A DNA stretch of 64,000 nt from Chlorogloeopsis sp. ULAP01 (GTDB lineage: Bacteria > Cyanobacteriota > Cyanobacteriia > Cyanobacteriales > Nostocaceae): the NCBI RefSeq assembly GCF_030381805.1, contig NZ_JAUDRH010000010.1, positions 242,848 to 306,847 of the forward strand, written 5' to 3'. Both the position numbers and the translations under genes were made by a program. The notes under the pieces are model-generated. The model saw only the letters and a program-made list of their open reading frames with translations, was not told the origin of the DNA and did no database searches. Below are positions 1 to 9,013 of the stretch, piece by piece. How positions within the stretch are numbered: position 1 is the stretch's first letter; the number at the start of each line of letters is the position of its first letter.

Positions 1-1753
1 CCTGTCCTGAGCCTTGAATAGCCGACGGTTGGAAAGATTTTGTCGTTCCAGATAAAGCAAACTCACCGTTTAAAACACCTTGGTACTGGGGTGGTACTTG
101 GGGAAGGCGACTCAACTGAATGCTATTTGCGTCTACAAAAGCTTGCCATTTTTCTTGGGCAAGGCTACCTCTAGCTTGGATTGTACTCCCTGCTACTTTA
201 AAAACACCATCTTGGAACCGGACAACTCCCGTGTTTTCGATTAAAATTCCAACTTGACCAGAGTAGGTAGCACCAGGTGCTTGCAATTGTACTGCTGTTT
301 GGAAATTACCAGGAATACCGGAAACTTGGGCATTTGCGGAAAGATTGCCAATTGTAAATGTCGGAGCAGCTTCATAGATTTTGGCGATCGCATCTCCAGG
401 TAAATTCTGTGCCTGCAAGTTGAAAGCAATTTTGTTTTGAGTTCCTAACCCAACTCTACCGTTACCAGTAATTTTTCCTCCGACTGTTGGCGTTGCCTGA
501 ATATTAGAAAGGACAAGTTCAGAAGGAGTCAACCGCAAACGACTGCTGATATTACTAAATGTCAAGCGGTCAATTTGAGCAGGTTTAACACTACTAATTG
601 TTCCCGTTAAAATCGGTTTTTGCAGTTCTCCTTGTAATTGCAAGTTTGCTTGTACTGTTCCAGCTGTTGGAACTGGTAAGTTAACATTTAATGTATCTAA
701 AAGATTTTTAACGCTAGCTGCTTTCACCTGAGCCGTAAGGTTGTAACCAGTTTCGGTATTTAACTTGCCACTGGCTTGCAGAGGAATGCTGCCATAGCTT
801 GTATTTAAGTTTTCTACTGCAATTGTTTGACCCTGAAATTGCAGTTTACCCGTAGTATTATTAAATGCTCTGGGGACATTAGCAATTTGTGCAGTTACTT
901 GATTTAAACCGACAGTTCCAAACAGAGCAGTTTCTGGTTGAGTGGGTTGAAATTGGACTGTTAAGTTACTATCTAAACGACCACCTTGTAAATCGAGTGG
1001 CAACTCTATCAATCGAGTCACATCAGAGGCGAGCAGATTAGAGGAATTAATTTTGAGATTAGTTTGGTTTACTTTTAAGTTCGTCTCTCCAGCAATTCGT
1101 AAATTTCCTCCTCTCCTGGGTTGACCGTTGAGTGTAAAATTAATGCGTTGATTTTGATCTAGAAAATTAGCTACACCACTGACTTGAGTTATCCCAACAA
1201 AAGCCTTAGGTTTTTTTGGCTCAGAATAGGGGAACAACAATACATCAGCGTTTTCTACCCGGATTGACTCCAAATCAGTTCTGATCAAACCGACTCCCTC
1301 TGTGGGTGGAGTTTTTATTTCCGTCGTTACCCAGCGACCTTCTTGATCCTGTGCAATATAGACATTAGGTTGAACTAAGGTAACATTTAGTTTTAAAGTT
1401 CGATTGAGCAGTAGTTGCCACGGATCAAACTGCACCTCCACCGCCCTAGCCCTAAGATTATCTGGATCTGTGGCTGTTGCAGGTACTGATGATGGGCCGA
1501 AGCGTAAACCATTAAAGGAAATATCTTGGATTTCTCCTACCTGTACAGGTCGTCCAAGTATTTGCTGGATGTTCTTTTCTACTAGTGGTGCTAACCTTTC
1601 GTTAATAAAGATCCAAGCCCACAACGCACCTCCCACAGCACCAGCAAGCAAAATCACACCTATAGCCATACTGGTGCGACTTAACAGAAGGAGTCGTAAA
1701 CGCCTGTTAAAACTCGATTGAGGTTGATTATCCCGATTTGGAGAGCGTGTCAT
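1..1753 (-). CDS. tamB: TamB-like translocation/assembly module protein (N-terminal part; cut by window edge)
   Basis: The minus-strand frame stays open from the ATG at 1753 to base 1, so about 584 residues are visible and the C-terminus lies outside. The product starts with a basic stretch and one hydrophobic anchor (about residues 25-50, rich in L, G and A). It continues as long repetitive beta-strand-like sequence (for example SGKLNTETGYNLTAQVKA, LTGTISSVKPAQIDRLTF), typical of TamB/DUF490 and AsmA-like bridge proteins. Family members span the periplasm and work with Omp85-type proteins in outer-membrane protein or lipid transport. The family call rests on this pattern; the diagnostic C-terminal DUF490 domain is not in view. 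Confidence 0.75.
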   Translation of the reverse strand, partial: MTRSPNRDNQPQSSFNRRLRLLLLSRTSMAIGVILLAGAVGGALWAWIFINERLAPLVEKNIQQILGRPVQVGEIQDISFNGLRFGPSSVPATATDPDNLRARAVEVQFDPWQLLLNRTLKLNVTLVQPNVYIAQDQEGRWVTTEIKTPPTEGVGLIRTDLESIRVENADVLLFPYSEPKKPKAFVGITQVSGVANFLDQNQRINFTLNGQPRRGGNLRIAGETNLKVNQTNLKINSSNLLASDVTRLIELPLDLQGGRLDSNLTVQFQPTQPETALFGTVGLNQVTAQIANVPRAFNNTTGKLQFQGQTIAVENLNTSYGSIPLQASGKLNTETGYNLTAQVKAASVKNLLDTLNVNLPVPTAGTVQANLQLQGELQKPILTGTISSVKPAQIDRLTFSNISSRLRLTPSELVLSNIQATPTVGGKITGNGRVGLGTQNKIAFNLQAQNLPGDAIAKIYEAAPTFTIGNLSANAQVSGIPGNFQTAVQLQAPGATYSGQVGILIENTGVVRFQDGVFKVAGSTIQARGSLAQEKWQAFVDANSIQLSRLPQVPPQYQGVLNGEFALSGTTKSFQPSAIQGSGQ

Positions 1754-1886
1754 CTCTCATATCTCTAAAGAACAGTTCTAGGCAATGCCAAGTTGTATAT
1801 TGCTCGGCTTACATTTTGACAGATTTAGAACACATCTATCAAAAGTAGAGTCAGAAAACAAGACAAATAAAACTTCATTTATTTGA

Positions 1887-2411
1887 TTATTTGATGACGT
1901 TTACCGACGTTCCAAAAGTCACCAGTTGAAATAATTCTTTAATATCTCTGTTGTACATTCGTAAACAACCGTGGGAGATTGCTTGCCCTACAGTTTCAGG
2001 ATTAGGAGTACCATGAAACCCAACCCAATTTCGCCCATCAGTCCAAAAACCAATCCAATAATTTCCGAGAGGGTTCTCTGGTGTCCCTCCTTTAATTGCT
2101 TGACCTGTTATCGGGTGAATCCACGTAGGGTTTTGTAATAATTGCTGTACTTTAAACTTACCTGTAGGAGTTTCCCAGTTACGCCGACCAACTGCGATCG
2201 GATAACTTTTAATCAAATTTTTACCTCGATATACAAATACTCGTCGCCGACTAAGATTTACTTCTAATCGAGTTGTTTGAGTTTGAGTTTCATAGGCATC
2301 CGGTAATATAAATATTTGCTCATACGCCCAAGAATATTGAGGAAAAACCAAGTTGAGCAATACACCGAGCATCAAAAATAAATAAATGGATTTATTGGTT
2401 TTATTCTGCAT
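1887..2411 (-). CDS. L,D-transpeptidase (YkuD/ErfK family)
   Basis: 174 residues, with an N-terminal hydrophobic signal (about residues 10-30) and a YkuD catalytic domain. The hallmark HGTPNPETVGQAISHGCLRM near residues 130-155 carries the His and the catalytic Cys of the SHGCLRM motif. Known family members form 3-3 cross-links in peptidoglycan or attach proteins to it in the periplasm. The length is normal for a single-domain exported enzyme. It follows the TamB-like gene by about 130 bp on the same strand with no sign of translational coupling. The specific cross-linking role is inferred from the family. Confidence 0.9.
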   Translation of the reverse strand: MQNKTNKSIYLFLMLGVLLNLVFPQYSWAYEQIFILPDAYETQTQTTRLEVNLSRRRVFVYRGKNLIKSYPIAVGRRNWETPTGKFKVQQLLQNPTWIHPITGQAIKGGTPENPLGNYWIGFWTDGRNWVGFHGTPNPETVGQAISHGCLRMYNRDIKELFQLVTFGTSVNVIK

Positions 2412-2776
2412 TTTTCTAGTAAAAGTCTACTGATTTTGCCGTTAATTTTGTTATTCTCTGTTTTTCGTTGATTAATGGTGATTTGCTAGATAATTATTTC
2501 TTAAAAAATAGCTATTGTCATTTTATTCTTAATCAAACTCTAGATAGATAAATAGCATTATTACTGTTTCTACACTTAAACAAAACATTCAATTTTAAAT
2601 TCTTCTGCCAATTTACTTTTTGGTCAGAAAGTGTTGGCAATTCAAGACTTGAGCTACTGCAAAAATATGCAAATAATATCTATGAATTTATTTTGCTATC
2701 TTTTGCAAAAACTCTCAGATTGAATACACAAAATGTAAAGCAATTGCTCAAATTTTACCTAATGGAGATTTCATTC

Positions 2777-3268
2777 ATGAGTAAAAAAAACACTAAGAAT
2801 TTATTCACAAACATTGCTACTTTGATTGGCGTTGCTGGTGTTAGTGCTTTCTTTACCCTTCCAGCCAAAGCCGAAATCAATCTAAATCCTGCTAGTCTTG
2901 CTCAAGCTACCCCTGGTACAACTACTCCTGGAACTACAACTCCTGGAACTACAACTCCTGGTATTACCCAACCTGGTACAACTACCCCTGGAACTACAAC
3001 TCCTGGTACAACTACCCCTGGTATCACCCAACCTGGTACAACTACCCCTGGAACTACAACTCCTGGTATTACCCAACCTGGTACAACTACTCCTGGTGTA
3101 ACTCAACCTGGAACAACAGATGATACAACTAACATTGACGAAACTACCCCTGGCGCTCAACCCGTGCAAGATACAACTACACCAGGAGGCATTCAACAGG
3201 ATGACACAACTACACCAGGAGGCGTTCAACAGGATGATAATGGTAATGGTGTAAGAGCTTTATGGTAA
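2777..3268 (+). CDS. Secreted TTPG-repeat low-complexity protein
   Basis: The start is placed at ATG 2777 because a GGAG Shine-Dalgarno lies nine bases upstream and MSKKNTKNLFTN followed by a hydrophobic core and AKA forms a classical signal peptide. Upstream in-frame ATGs would bury it. The mature part (163 residues in total) is almost entirely TTPG, ITQPG and QQDDTTTPGG repeats, encoded by near-perfect 12-15 bp tandem DNA repeats. Pro/Thr-rich exported proteins of this kind are often wall- or sheath-associated, but no enzymatic domain is visible and no function is assigned. The repeat number probably varies between strains. Confidence 0.75.
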   Translation: MSKKNTKNLFTNIATLIGVAGVSAFFTLPAKAEINLNPASLAQATPGTTTPGTTTPGTTTPGITQPGTTTPGTTTPGTTTPGITQPGTTTPGTTTPGITQPGTTTPGVTQPGTTDDTTNIDETTPGAQPVQDTTTPGGIQQDDTTTPGGVQQDDNGNGVRALW

Positions 3269-3287
3269 ATGGTTAAATAATGACAAT

Positions 3288-3328
3288 AATCCCCCTGTAC
3301 TTTCTGTTTTTAGGAGAGCAGGGGGATT
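3288..3328. terminator. Bidirectional rho-independent terminator
   Basis: AATCCCCCTG at 3288-3297 pairs with CAGGGGGATT at 3319-3328. A T-rich tract follows on the plus strand and an A/T-rich tract follows on the other. It separates the TTPG-repeat gene from the convergent cytochrome gene and probably ends both. Confidence 0.75.
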
Positions 3329-3351
3329 GATTATTTTTAGCGGCGTGATGT

Positions 3352-5346
3352 TTACGGTAGCACGGCTGGATCATCGTCAATCGAGAGCAGGAAGTTGATC
3401 AAGTCGGTTTGCTGTTGTGTAGTAAAACCTGCTTGTTCATCAACCCAGTAGGGGTGTCCTTGACCGGTTATATTTGATCGCTGTAAGTCGGAACTTGCTT
3501 TGTTAGCAGCAACCATAGGCTCACGCAGGTTACGATCAACTAGCGATCGCAAGCTAGCTTCGGCATCTGGTAAAATACCACGCATCAAAGTACCTGCCAT
3601 ACCCAATTGTTGGGAGTTTGCAACAACAAAGCCTCCTTTTTCATCTTGCTTGAAGGCTTCTCGGCTAGCTGCAACCCCACCATCATGGAGATAAGGCGCA
3701 CTGAGGTAAAGTCCAATCAAGTTTTGTACTTTATAGCCACCAGCAGGATCGCTAATAGCATAGGCTAGCTCAATATCTTCCTGAGGCGTAATATCTGTAG
3801 GTATTGACAGTACAGCTGGATTAGATGGCAACGGCACAGGTACGTTACTTGGATAAGTATCTGGTGGCGCAAACTGTTCAGCAAAAGACTGCGATGCTGG
3901 CGCTCGGTTGCCTTGAGTTTTCACCTCTTGCACAGGAATTACCTTATGGTTGGTAAAGTACCTGCCACTATGGCAATCATTACAATTAGCCTGCGTAAAA
4001 ATCTTTGCTCCACGCTGGAGAGTTGCAAGATCAGCAGCTTCGTGAGGAGGTGGTGCTAAAGTATTTTGCCAAGCTGACATCCCATTGAGTTGAGCAGCCA
4101 CAGGTAAACCAGGAGTCACTGCCATTAATCCATTCTGCATGAACAGGGAACCTTTGGGGTATTCTGGCATCCGAATAGTGCTGTTGATTCCAGGTTCTCC
4201 AGGTGTAGGATCTACCTTGTCTAAAAATTCGGAAGGTTGGGCTCCTTCTGGAAGACGAAATTCAGATTTGGAAGCGTTTTGCAGCATTGTTCCTAAATAG
4301 GTTTCTTTATCAATGCCTAGTACTTCTTCGCTGGTATCTGCTGTTGTTGTTGGATCTGCATTCAATCCAAATACCGCATTATTTAGTGTGGTTAATCCGT
4401 GGAACCAACCAATGGAAGCAACGCCACTCCAAGCATAAGGCCAAGAATCGTGGGTATAGGAAGATGGGATCTGAGCTGAGTTATTTTTTAGATCGCCATT
4501 AGAAACAAAGTTACCAGGAGGCCAGGATAGAATCGCTTTATCTACTTCGTCTTCCATGATTTTAGAGTCAGGAAGAAATGCTGTTTCTCCGTTCTTGTCG
4601 ATATAGGTATGCTTTCCAAGGGGAATTTTTGTGGGATTGACATCTGTCTGCCGGAAGAGAGCAGCTGAATTACTAGCCATTGCAATTAATGGCCCCAAAT
4701 TAACGTCTGTATTAATTGCACCTTCTAATATACGCCCAGTTTCTTGATTGACTGTGGCATGGCATAAAGCACAGGTAATACCTACTCTCGGTTGAGCATG
4801 ATTGATTTTGAGGGTAATTCCTAAGGGAAACAAAGAACCCTTAGGTACATCTAAACCGGTATTGAGTACCGTACCTGCGGGGAAAGTGCGATCGCCGACG
4901 GTGATATCTTGGTCTAAGGGAATCTGAAGATTAGTAGTTTGTTTGCCCTTCAAAGCTAATATTGCTTTGGTGATGCTACCTAGATTAATCGGCCCATCTA
5001 GAATGCCAACTATATCTGTAAACAGATATTCATTACCAAAGGTTTCTTGATAAAAAGCATCACGTCCAAGGTTGATTAACTCTTCAGTAATTTCAACTGC
5101 ACCATTCTCAGCAGAAAGGGCTTCACGTCCTTTTTCTGTTTGCAGAAACTTATTCGCTTCTTCTTTACTAACTACGTAACCCAGCACGTCATAGGAGCCA
5201 ACTCCTTTGGGTGCAGATTTTGTGATTGGAGTATATGTATTGTTGACTGAAGGTGGTCTTCCTGGCAAAGTTATTTCTAATTGAAAACCCAAAAAGCCAA
5301 CAAAAAGAAGTAAAGAGATTAAGATAATTATGCTGCGTAATCGCAT
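3352..5346 (-). CDS. Membrane-anchored or exported c-type cytochrome with two CxxCH motifs
   Basis: 664 residues. An N-terminal hydrophobic segment (residues 4-25) acts as signal or anchor. CALCH lies near residue 192 and CNDCH near residue 455, giving two covalent haem sites. The C-terminal LYLSAPYLHDGGVAASREAF resembles the distal part of dihaem cytochrome c peroxidase-like and thiol-oxidoreductase-like proteins. The protein is therefore probably a periplasmic or lumenal electron carrier or peroxidase-like enzyme. It is longer than classical dihaem peroxidases, and a haem-proximal peroxidase signature was not identified. Its substrate is unknown. It stands alone, about 190 bp downstream of pstS on the same strand. 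Confidence 0.8.
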   Translation of the reverse strand: MRLRSIIILISLLLFVGFLGFQLEITLPGRPPSVNNTYTPITKSAPKGVGSYDVLGYVVSKEEANKFLQTEKGREALSAENGAVEITEELINLGRDAFYQETFGNEYLFTDIVGILDGPINLGSITKAILALKGKQTTNLQIPLDQDITVGDRTFPAGTVLNTGLDVPKGSLFPLGITLKINHAQPRVGITCALCHATVNQETGRILEGAINTDVNLGPLIAMASNSAALFRQTDVNPTKIPLGKHTYIDKNGETAFLPDSKIMEDEVDKAILSWPPGNFVSNGDLKNNSAQIPSSYTHDSWPYAWSGVASIGWFHGLTTLNNAVFGLNADPTTTADTSEEVLGIDKETYLGTMLQNASKSEFRLPEGAQPSEFLDKVDPTPGEPGINSTIRMPEYPKGSLFMQNGLMAVTPGLPVAAQLNGMSAWQNTLAPPPHEAADLATLQRGAKIFTQANCNDCHSGRYFTNHKVIPVQEVKTQGNRAPASQSFAEQFAPPDTYPSNVPVPLPSNPAVLSIPTDITPQEDIELAYAISDPAGGYKVQNLIGLYLSAPYLHDGGVAASREAFKQDEKGGFVVANSQQLGMAGTLMRGILPDAEASLRSLVDRNLREPMVAANKASSDLQRSNITGQGHPYWVDEQAGFTTQQQTDLINFLLSIDDDPAVLP

Positions 5347-5492
5347 AGCTTTTTCACTGTGATTTGACTATCAATTGCTACAGTGAATCCTTGCAGTTAT
5401 TGGTTGTGTTGATGTTCCATTGTCATTTATGAAATTTTGAGCCACTGTTGGATATATTCACATCTTGTATCAGTTCCATCAGCCTACAAACC

Positions 5493-5521
5493 CTCGTTAC
5501 CAGGTTCAACCTGGTAACGAG
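5493..5521. repeat. Perfect 14-bp-arm palindrome, copy 1 (GTTACCAGG family)
   Basis: The arms CTCGTTACCAGGTT and AACCTGGTAACGAG flank a single central C. A second copy, 28 of 29 bases identical, is at 12688-12716, and a looser relative is at 54600-54628. This copy sits immediately after the pstS stop and may double as its terminator, although no T-run follows on the minus strand. It looks like a mobile or REP-type palindrome. Confidence 0.8.
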
Positions 5522-5532
5522 AATTACTATAC

Positions 5533-6633
5533 TTATTGCCCTTGAGCCACTTTAATTGTGTCTAAAGCTGCAATGACTTTTTGTGAGACGTCATCAGGCA
5601 AAGGCAAATAACCTAATTCTTCAGCATACTTGTCGCCTTGAGACAAAGCCCACTCAACCACGTTTTTCATTGCTTGTGCTTTAGCAGGATTATCATACTG
5701 CTCGTATAGCAGCAACCAAGTTAAACCAACAATCGGGTAGGCTTGCTCCCCCTTTGGATCTGGAACTAGGAGTGCGAAATCTTCAGGAATCTGAGCGCCT
5801 TCAATTGCACTAGCAGCCGAACCTGGTTCAGGTGTGATATAATTACCAGCCTGGTTCTCAAGTACAGCCATTTGCAATTTGTTTTCCCTAGCGTAGGCAT
5901 ATTCTACATAACCAATTGCTCCTTGAGTTTGTTGAACTTGAGCGGTTACACCTTCATTTCCCTTAGCACCGATACCTGCTGGCCATGACACAGATTTGCC
6001 AGCACCCGCTTGCCATTGTGGGCAAGCACTTTCGAGGTGATTAGTAAAAATAAAAGTCGTTCCGCTACCATCAGAACGATGGATGAAGGAAATCGGAGTA
6101 TTGGGTAAGTTGACACCAGGGTTTTGCTGTGCAATTTGAGGATCATTCCAGGTTTTGATGTTGCCTTGAGCAATTCCGCAGTATGCTTGTCGAGATAGCC
6201 TTAAATTATCTACCCCAGGAAGGTTGTAGGCAAAGACAAGCGCGCCTCCTGTCATTGGCAATTGAATTGGGCGCCCCCGTTGTGCGGGAAACTTATCACG
6301 TTCTTGTTGGGTGAGTGGCGCATCAGTAGCTCCAAAATCTACAGTTTGTGCCACAAATTGATTTACCCCGGCACCACTTCCAACTGACTGATAACTAATT
6401 TGGATATTAGGATTTTGCTTATTGTATTCAGCAAACCAACGCTGATATAAAGGCGCTGGAAATGAAGCACCTGCACCGCTAATGGACACTCTTTCACTAG
6501 GAGCGCCAGGTGTTCCAGGGGCAGTAGCAGTTGGGGTTTGAGGTTGGCAAGAGACTAGCCCGGCTGCTAGTGCAGTTAAAGCAATAGAAGCTGACCAATG
6601 ATTGACATGAAAGCCAAATAAGTTCAAGTACAT
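5533..6633 (-). CDS. pstS: Phosphate ABC transporter substrate-binding lipoprotein PstS
   Basis: 366 residues. The N-terminal hydrophobic stretch ends in the lipobox LVSC (Cys near residue 29), predicting a lipid-anchored periplasmic protein. The mature part begins after a Pro/Thr/Gly linker. The motifs SGAGASFPAPLYQRW, SYQSVGSGAG, DFGATDAPLT and HRSDGSGTTFIF are the phosphate-contact segments of PstS. It would bind orthophosphate for the PstCAB permease, but no pstC, pstA or pstB is adjacent, so this is an orphan binding protein. I saw no tandem Pho-box octamers directly upstream. Confidence 0.93.
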   Translation of the reverse strand: MYLNLFGFHVNHWSASIALTALAAGLVSCQPQTPTATAPGTPGAPSERVSISGAGASFPAPLYQRWFAEYNKQNPNIQISYQSVGSGAGVNQFVAQTVDFGATDAPLTQQERDKFPAQRGRPIQLPMTGGALVFAYNLPGVDNLRLSRQAYCGIAQGNIKTWNDPQIAQQNPGVNLPNTPISFIHRSDGSGTTFIFTNHLESACPQWQAGAGKSVSWPAGIGAKGNEGVTAQVQQTQGAIGYVEYAYARENKLQMAVLENQAGNYITPEPGSAASAIEGAQIPEDFALLVPDPKGEQAYPIVGLTWLLLYEQYDNPAKAQAMKNVVEWALSQGDKYAEELGYLPLPDDVSQKVIAALDTIKVAQGQ

Positions 6634-7128
6634 TGTATCCTTGCCTCAAAATTGATTAAGTTTGCTATCGCTCTAAAGTTCGATATTTATTACAAAACTA
6701 CAATTGCCCCTTTTGTGCGCAAGGCAGCTTGAGAGTGAGATTGTTACACCAGCGCAATCCGAATGCTGGCAAAGTTTATCCAGCGTCGATATTAAGCGAT
6801 CGCCTGGATAAACTCTTGAAAAATAGCGTTCATACCTGGGGTATTTTTACTGAGTACTCTCAACACTCTTAGTGTTGAGAGTAAATGTGATTAGAAAGTG
6901 ACAATTAAATAAAGTTGTATCTATGTGTCTGTTTATATAAGTATTTTTAATGTAGTTTTGCTTAATATTAGTTACAATAACTTAGTACGTGATTATAAAT
7001 GACATTAATACTCTAGCGCTTAGGAATAAGCAACATAAGAGCCTTTTCACATAGGACAGAGACTAATCCTATGTAAGTAATTTTTTCAAAAATTAAACGA
7101 GATTTCTCTAACAGTTAGAAAACAAAAG
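6634..7128. other. Non-coding stretch with a strong 12-bp hairpin
   Basis: This AT-rich intergenic region upstream of pstS contains a perfect hairpin: ACTCTCAACACT at 6856-6867, loop CTT, AGTGTTGAGAGT at 6871-6882. A weaker stem (CATAGGA/TCCTATG) lies near 7050-7075. No coding signal was found. The hairpin is about 220 bp upstream of the pstS start, so it may be in the leader or may be a dispersed palindrome. Confidence 0.5.
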
Positions 7129-7159
7129 AACTTACACCTATAAATTTTGTGTAAGTTCT
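7129..7159 (-). terminator. Terminator of the small lipoprotein transcript
   Basis: Read on the minus strand, AACTTACAC pairs with GTGTAAGTT across an AT-rich loop and is followed by CTTTTGTTTTC. It lies about 90 bases beyond the stop of the 56-residue lipoprotein gene, which supports that gene being a transcribed unit. Confidence 0.65.
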
Positions 7160-7250
7160 TTGATTGAGTAAAAACTACATTATAAGATTCAAAGCATTGG
7201 AAACTTTTGATAACAGATTAACCTTGCTGATTTCCAAAGCAGAGACAAAT

Positions 7251-7421
7251 TTAATTACCAGCTTGATTGAACGGATAACTAACAGGGCTTCCCCCAGCAG
7301 ATTGTGTAGATATTCTTCTAGGGGCGCAAGCTTGTGTAAATAACAAAATGCTAATTGATAAGACAATTGTAAACATTCTGTTCCAGCGCATATTGTTCAG
7401 ATAATTTATTAAGCTCTTCAT
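7251..7421 (-). CDS. Small 56-residue putative lipoprotein
   Basis: The gene is below usual ORF cut-offs but well supported. The ATG at 7421 is preceded by AAGGAG with nine bases of spacing. The peptide is MKSLINYLNNMRWNRMFT, a hydrophobic core VLSISILLF, then TQAC, a relaxed lipobox, followed by a short polar tail ending PFNQAGN. It is thus a small exported peptide, probably anchored by a lipidated Cys near residue 32. A terminator lies just downstream, and the upstream promoter has the same layout as those of the monooxygenase and exporter genes nearby. Function unknown; shared regulation suggests a role with those two genes. Confidence 0.75.
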   Translation of the reverse strand: MKSLINYLNNMRWNRMFTIVLSISILLFTQACAPRRISTQSAGGSPVSYPFNQAGN

Positions 7422-7448
7422 GAGTTCAACTCCTTGATTGCAGATGTT

Positions 7449-7503
7449 CTGTTATCTTTATAGAATTTGCCAATATAAAAGTCGATACAGAAAAGTTAAG
7501 GAA
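7449..7503 (-). promoter_or_regulatory. Shared promoter element P1 (small lipoprotein)
   Basis: In gene sense the element reads TTCCTTAACTTTTC, then TGTATCGAC, then exactly 18 bases, then TATAAAGATAACAG. The same blocks at the same spacing precede the monooxygenase (8870-8924) and exporter (9014-9067) genes. The TATAAA block is the likely -10. Upstream, two direct repeats of CTTAACTT (7521-7528 and 7533-7540) resemble activator half-sites of the OmpR/PhoB type. Confidence 0.7.
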
Positions 7504-7558
7504 TTAAAGGTAGAAGCTCACTTAACTTAAGACTTAACTTTTACAACCTCATTCTTAA

Positions 7559-8842
7559 CTAAAATAAAATCTTCAATTTTTGACGCGATAACAATTGTTT
7601 TTCCATCAATTGAAAAGCAATTCTTTTACCTGTACACCAGCCGTAATAACCATAAGTTGCGGATCTAGCAGCAGTTTTCTCAAAGCCCACAAAGTAAAGT
7701 GTAGCGTCAACAATCGATTGACATTTACCATCTGTGTTTGGTAATAAACTATCATTCAGATTAAGATACAATTCAGACTGTTTCAAAAGTTTATTGATAC
7801 TAGGACGAAAGCCAGTGCCTAAAATAATTGCATCGTAATCTTGTGTTACACCATTGGCAAAGATTACGCCTGTTTTTGTGAGTTGCTGAATATTATTAGA
7901 GATAACTTGAATATTTCCTTTTTTAATTTGTTTAACACTACCTCTATCTACCCACGCCACACGTCCCTGATTAACTTCCATATCCATTGGCCCTTTATCT
8001 TCTGGATAGATAGAGTAAGCACTCAAATCTAAAGCAAAACGCTGAATAAATTTATCGGTTTCTTTGATATCTGCTTGCAATTCTTCTGGAGAGAAATCTA
8101 TTGATCTCTCCATAGCTGCTATTTTGCTATCTGTTGTATATTGATTAAATAACTGTTTAAAATATGACCTACTTCGCCATAACCAATGTTGTAGTACTCG
8201 TAGTCTCGGATAAAGAGGAAATACCCAACGTTTACCACGTATTAACATATCTATACGAGCAGCACCGTGTTCATATAAATCTAGTGCTATTTCTGCTGCT
8301 GAATTCCCTGAACCAACGACTAAAACCTTCTGATTTTGATAAGGGATGCCATTTTGATAGGCACTACTATGAATAATAGTACCCGAAAAATCTTCTTGCC
8401 CAAAAAATTTGGGAATTACAGGTTCGTTATTTAGCCCAGTGCAGATAACAAGTATCTTGCAGTGTAAAATGTCTTTGGTTGTTTCTATTTGCCAGTTATA
8501 ATCTGTTTGATTCTGATTATCTGTTTTGCTAATATTTTGTACTTCTTCACCAAAACGAATATGTGAATTAACTTGGAAATGATGCGCATATTCTGTTAAA
8601 TACTCTACTATTTCATCTTTCGTCTTAAATGTAGAATATTTTTCCTTACCCTCAAAGAAAGGTAGAATAAAATAAGGATTTTGAGTTACTAATCGGTCAT
8701 ATGAATTTTTCCAGATAGTTGCAACGGTTTCACCTTTTTCTATCACAATAAAGTTATTAATACCAAAATTTTTTAAACTTGCAGCTACAGTAACACCACA
8801 AAAACCAGCCCCAATAATGATAATGTCTAGTTCAGCGTTCAT
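7559..8842 (-). CDS. Class B flavin-dependent monooxygenase (FMO/YUCCA-like)
   Basis: 427 residues, a normal length for the family. An FAD-binding GAGFCG is at residues 11-16. The class B fingerprint FSGTIIHSSAY is at about 152-162 (pattern FxGxxxHxxxY), immediately followed by the NADPH-binding GSGNSAAE at 177-184. GTGFRP, the second conserved dinucleotide-site motif, is near residue 345. Such enzymes are cytosolic and use NADPH and O2 to oxygenate soft nucleophiles (N or S) or carbonyls. The substrate is unknown. The gene is divergent from a PvdE-type exporter and shares its promoter architecture, so it may tailor an exported metabolite (inference). Confidence 0.85.
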   Translation of the reverse strand: MNAELDIIIIGAGFCGVTVAASLKNFGINNFIVIEKGETVATIWKNSYDRLVTQNPYFILPFFEGKEKYSTFKTKDEIVEYLTEYAHHFQVNSHIRFGEEVQNISKTDNQNQTDYNWQIETTKDILHCKILVICTGLNNEPVIPKFFGQEDFSGTIIHSSAYQNGIPYQNQKVLVVGSGNSAAEIALDLYEHGAARIDMLIRGKRWVFPLYPRLRVLQHWLWRSRSYFKQLFNQYTTDSKIAAMERSIDFSPEELQADIKETDKFIQRFALDLSAYSIYPEDKGPMDMEVNQGRVAWVDRGSVKQIKKGNIQVISNNIQQLTKTGVIFANGVTQDYDAIILGTGFRPSINKLLKQSELYLNLNDSLLPNTDGKCQSIVDATLYFVGFEKTAARSATYGYYGWCTGKRIAFQLMEKQLLSRQKLKILF

Positions 8843-8869
8843 AAAATTTATTTTGGTTATAAATATTAA

Positions 8870-8924
8870 CTGTTATCTTTATAAAATCAGGAGCTTTCAT
8901 AGTCGATATAGATTAGTTAGGGAA
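8870..8924 (-). promoter_or_regulatory. Shared promoter element P2 (flavin monooxygenase)
   Basis: In gene sense: TTCCCTAACTAATC, TATATCGAC, 18 bases, TATAAAGATAACAG. The -10-like block is identical to P1 over 14 bases and the spacing is identical. It lies about 30 bp upstream of the ATG at 8842. Confidence 0.7.
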
Positions 8925-8977
8925 TTTCAGCTATTTTCTAACCTACTTAACTCTCGTTCCTGCTTCCTCCTTGCATG

Positions 8978-8998
8978 AGTTAAGTGTGTAAGTTAAGC
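8978..8998. promoter_or_regulatory. Tandem AGTTAAGT-type octamers in the divergent intergenic region
   Basis: AGTTAAGT at 8978-8985 and AGTTAAGC at 8991-8998 sit between the divergent monooxygenase and exporter genes. The distance from the second repeat to the TTCCTTAAC block of P3 is about the same as in P1. CTTAACTC is also present near 8946-8953. Probably binding sites for one regulator; its identity is unknown. Confidence 0.5.
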
Positions 8999-9013
8999 CA
9001 TTTCTCTCCCAGT

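Noticed and set aside
2882..3229. Ser/Cys/Arg-rich minus-strand ORF and a Leu-rich plus-strand ORF
   Set aside because: Both are out-of-frame readings of the TTPG repeat DNA.
7175..7366. Minus-strand 63-residue ORF
   Set aside because: It overlaps the better supported 56-residue lipoprotein gene in another frame and has no ribosome site.
7521..7540. Phosphate (Pho) box
   Set aside because: CTTAACTT repeats resemble Pho-box octamers, but the spacer is four rather than three bases, there are only two units, and the nearby pstS lacks them. Kept only as an unassigned direct repeat.
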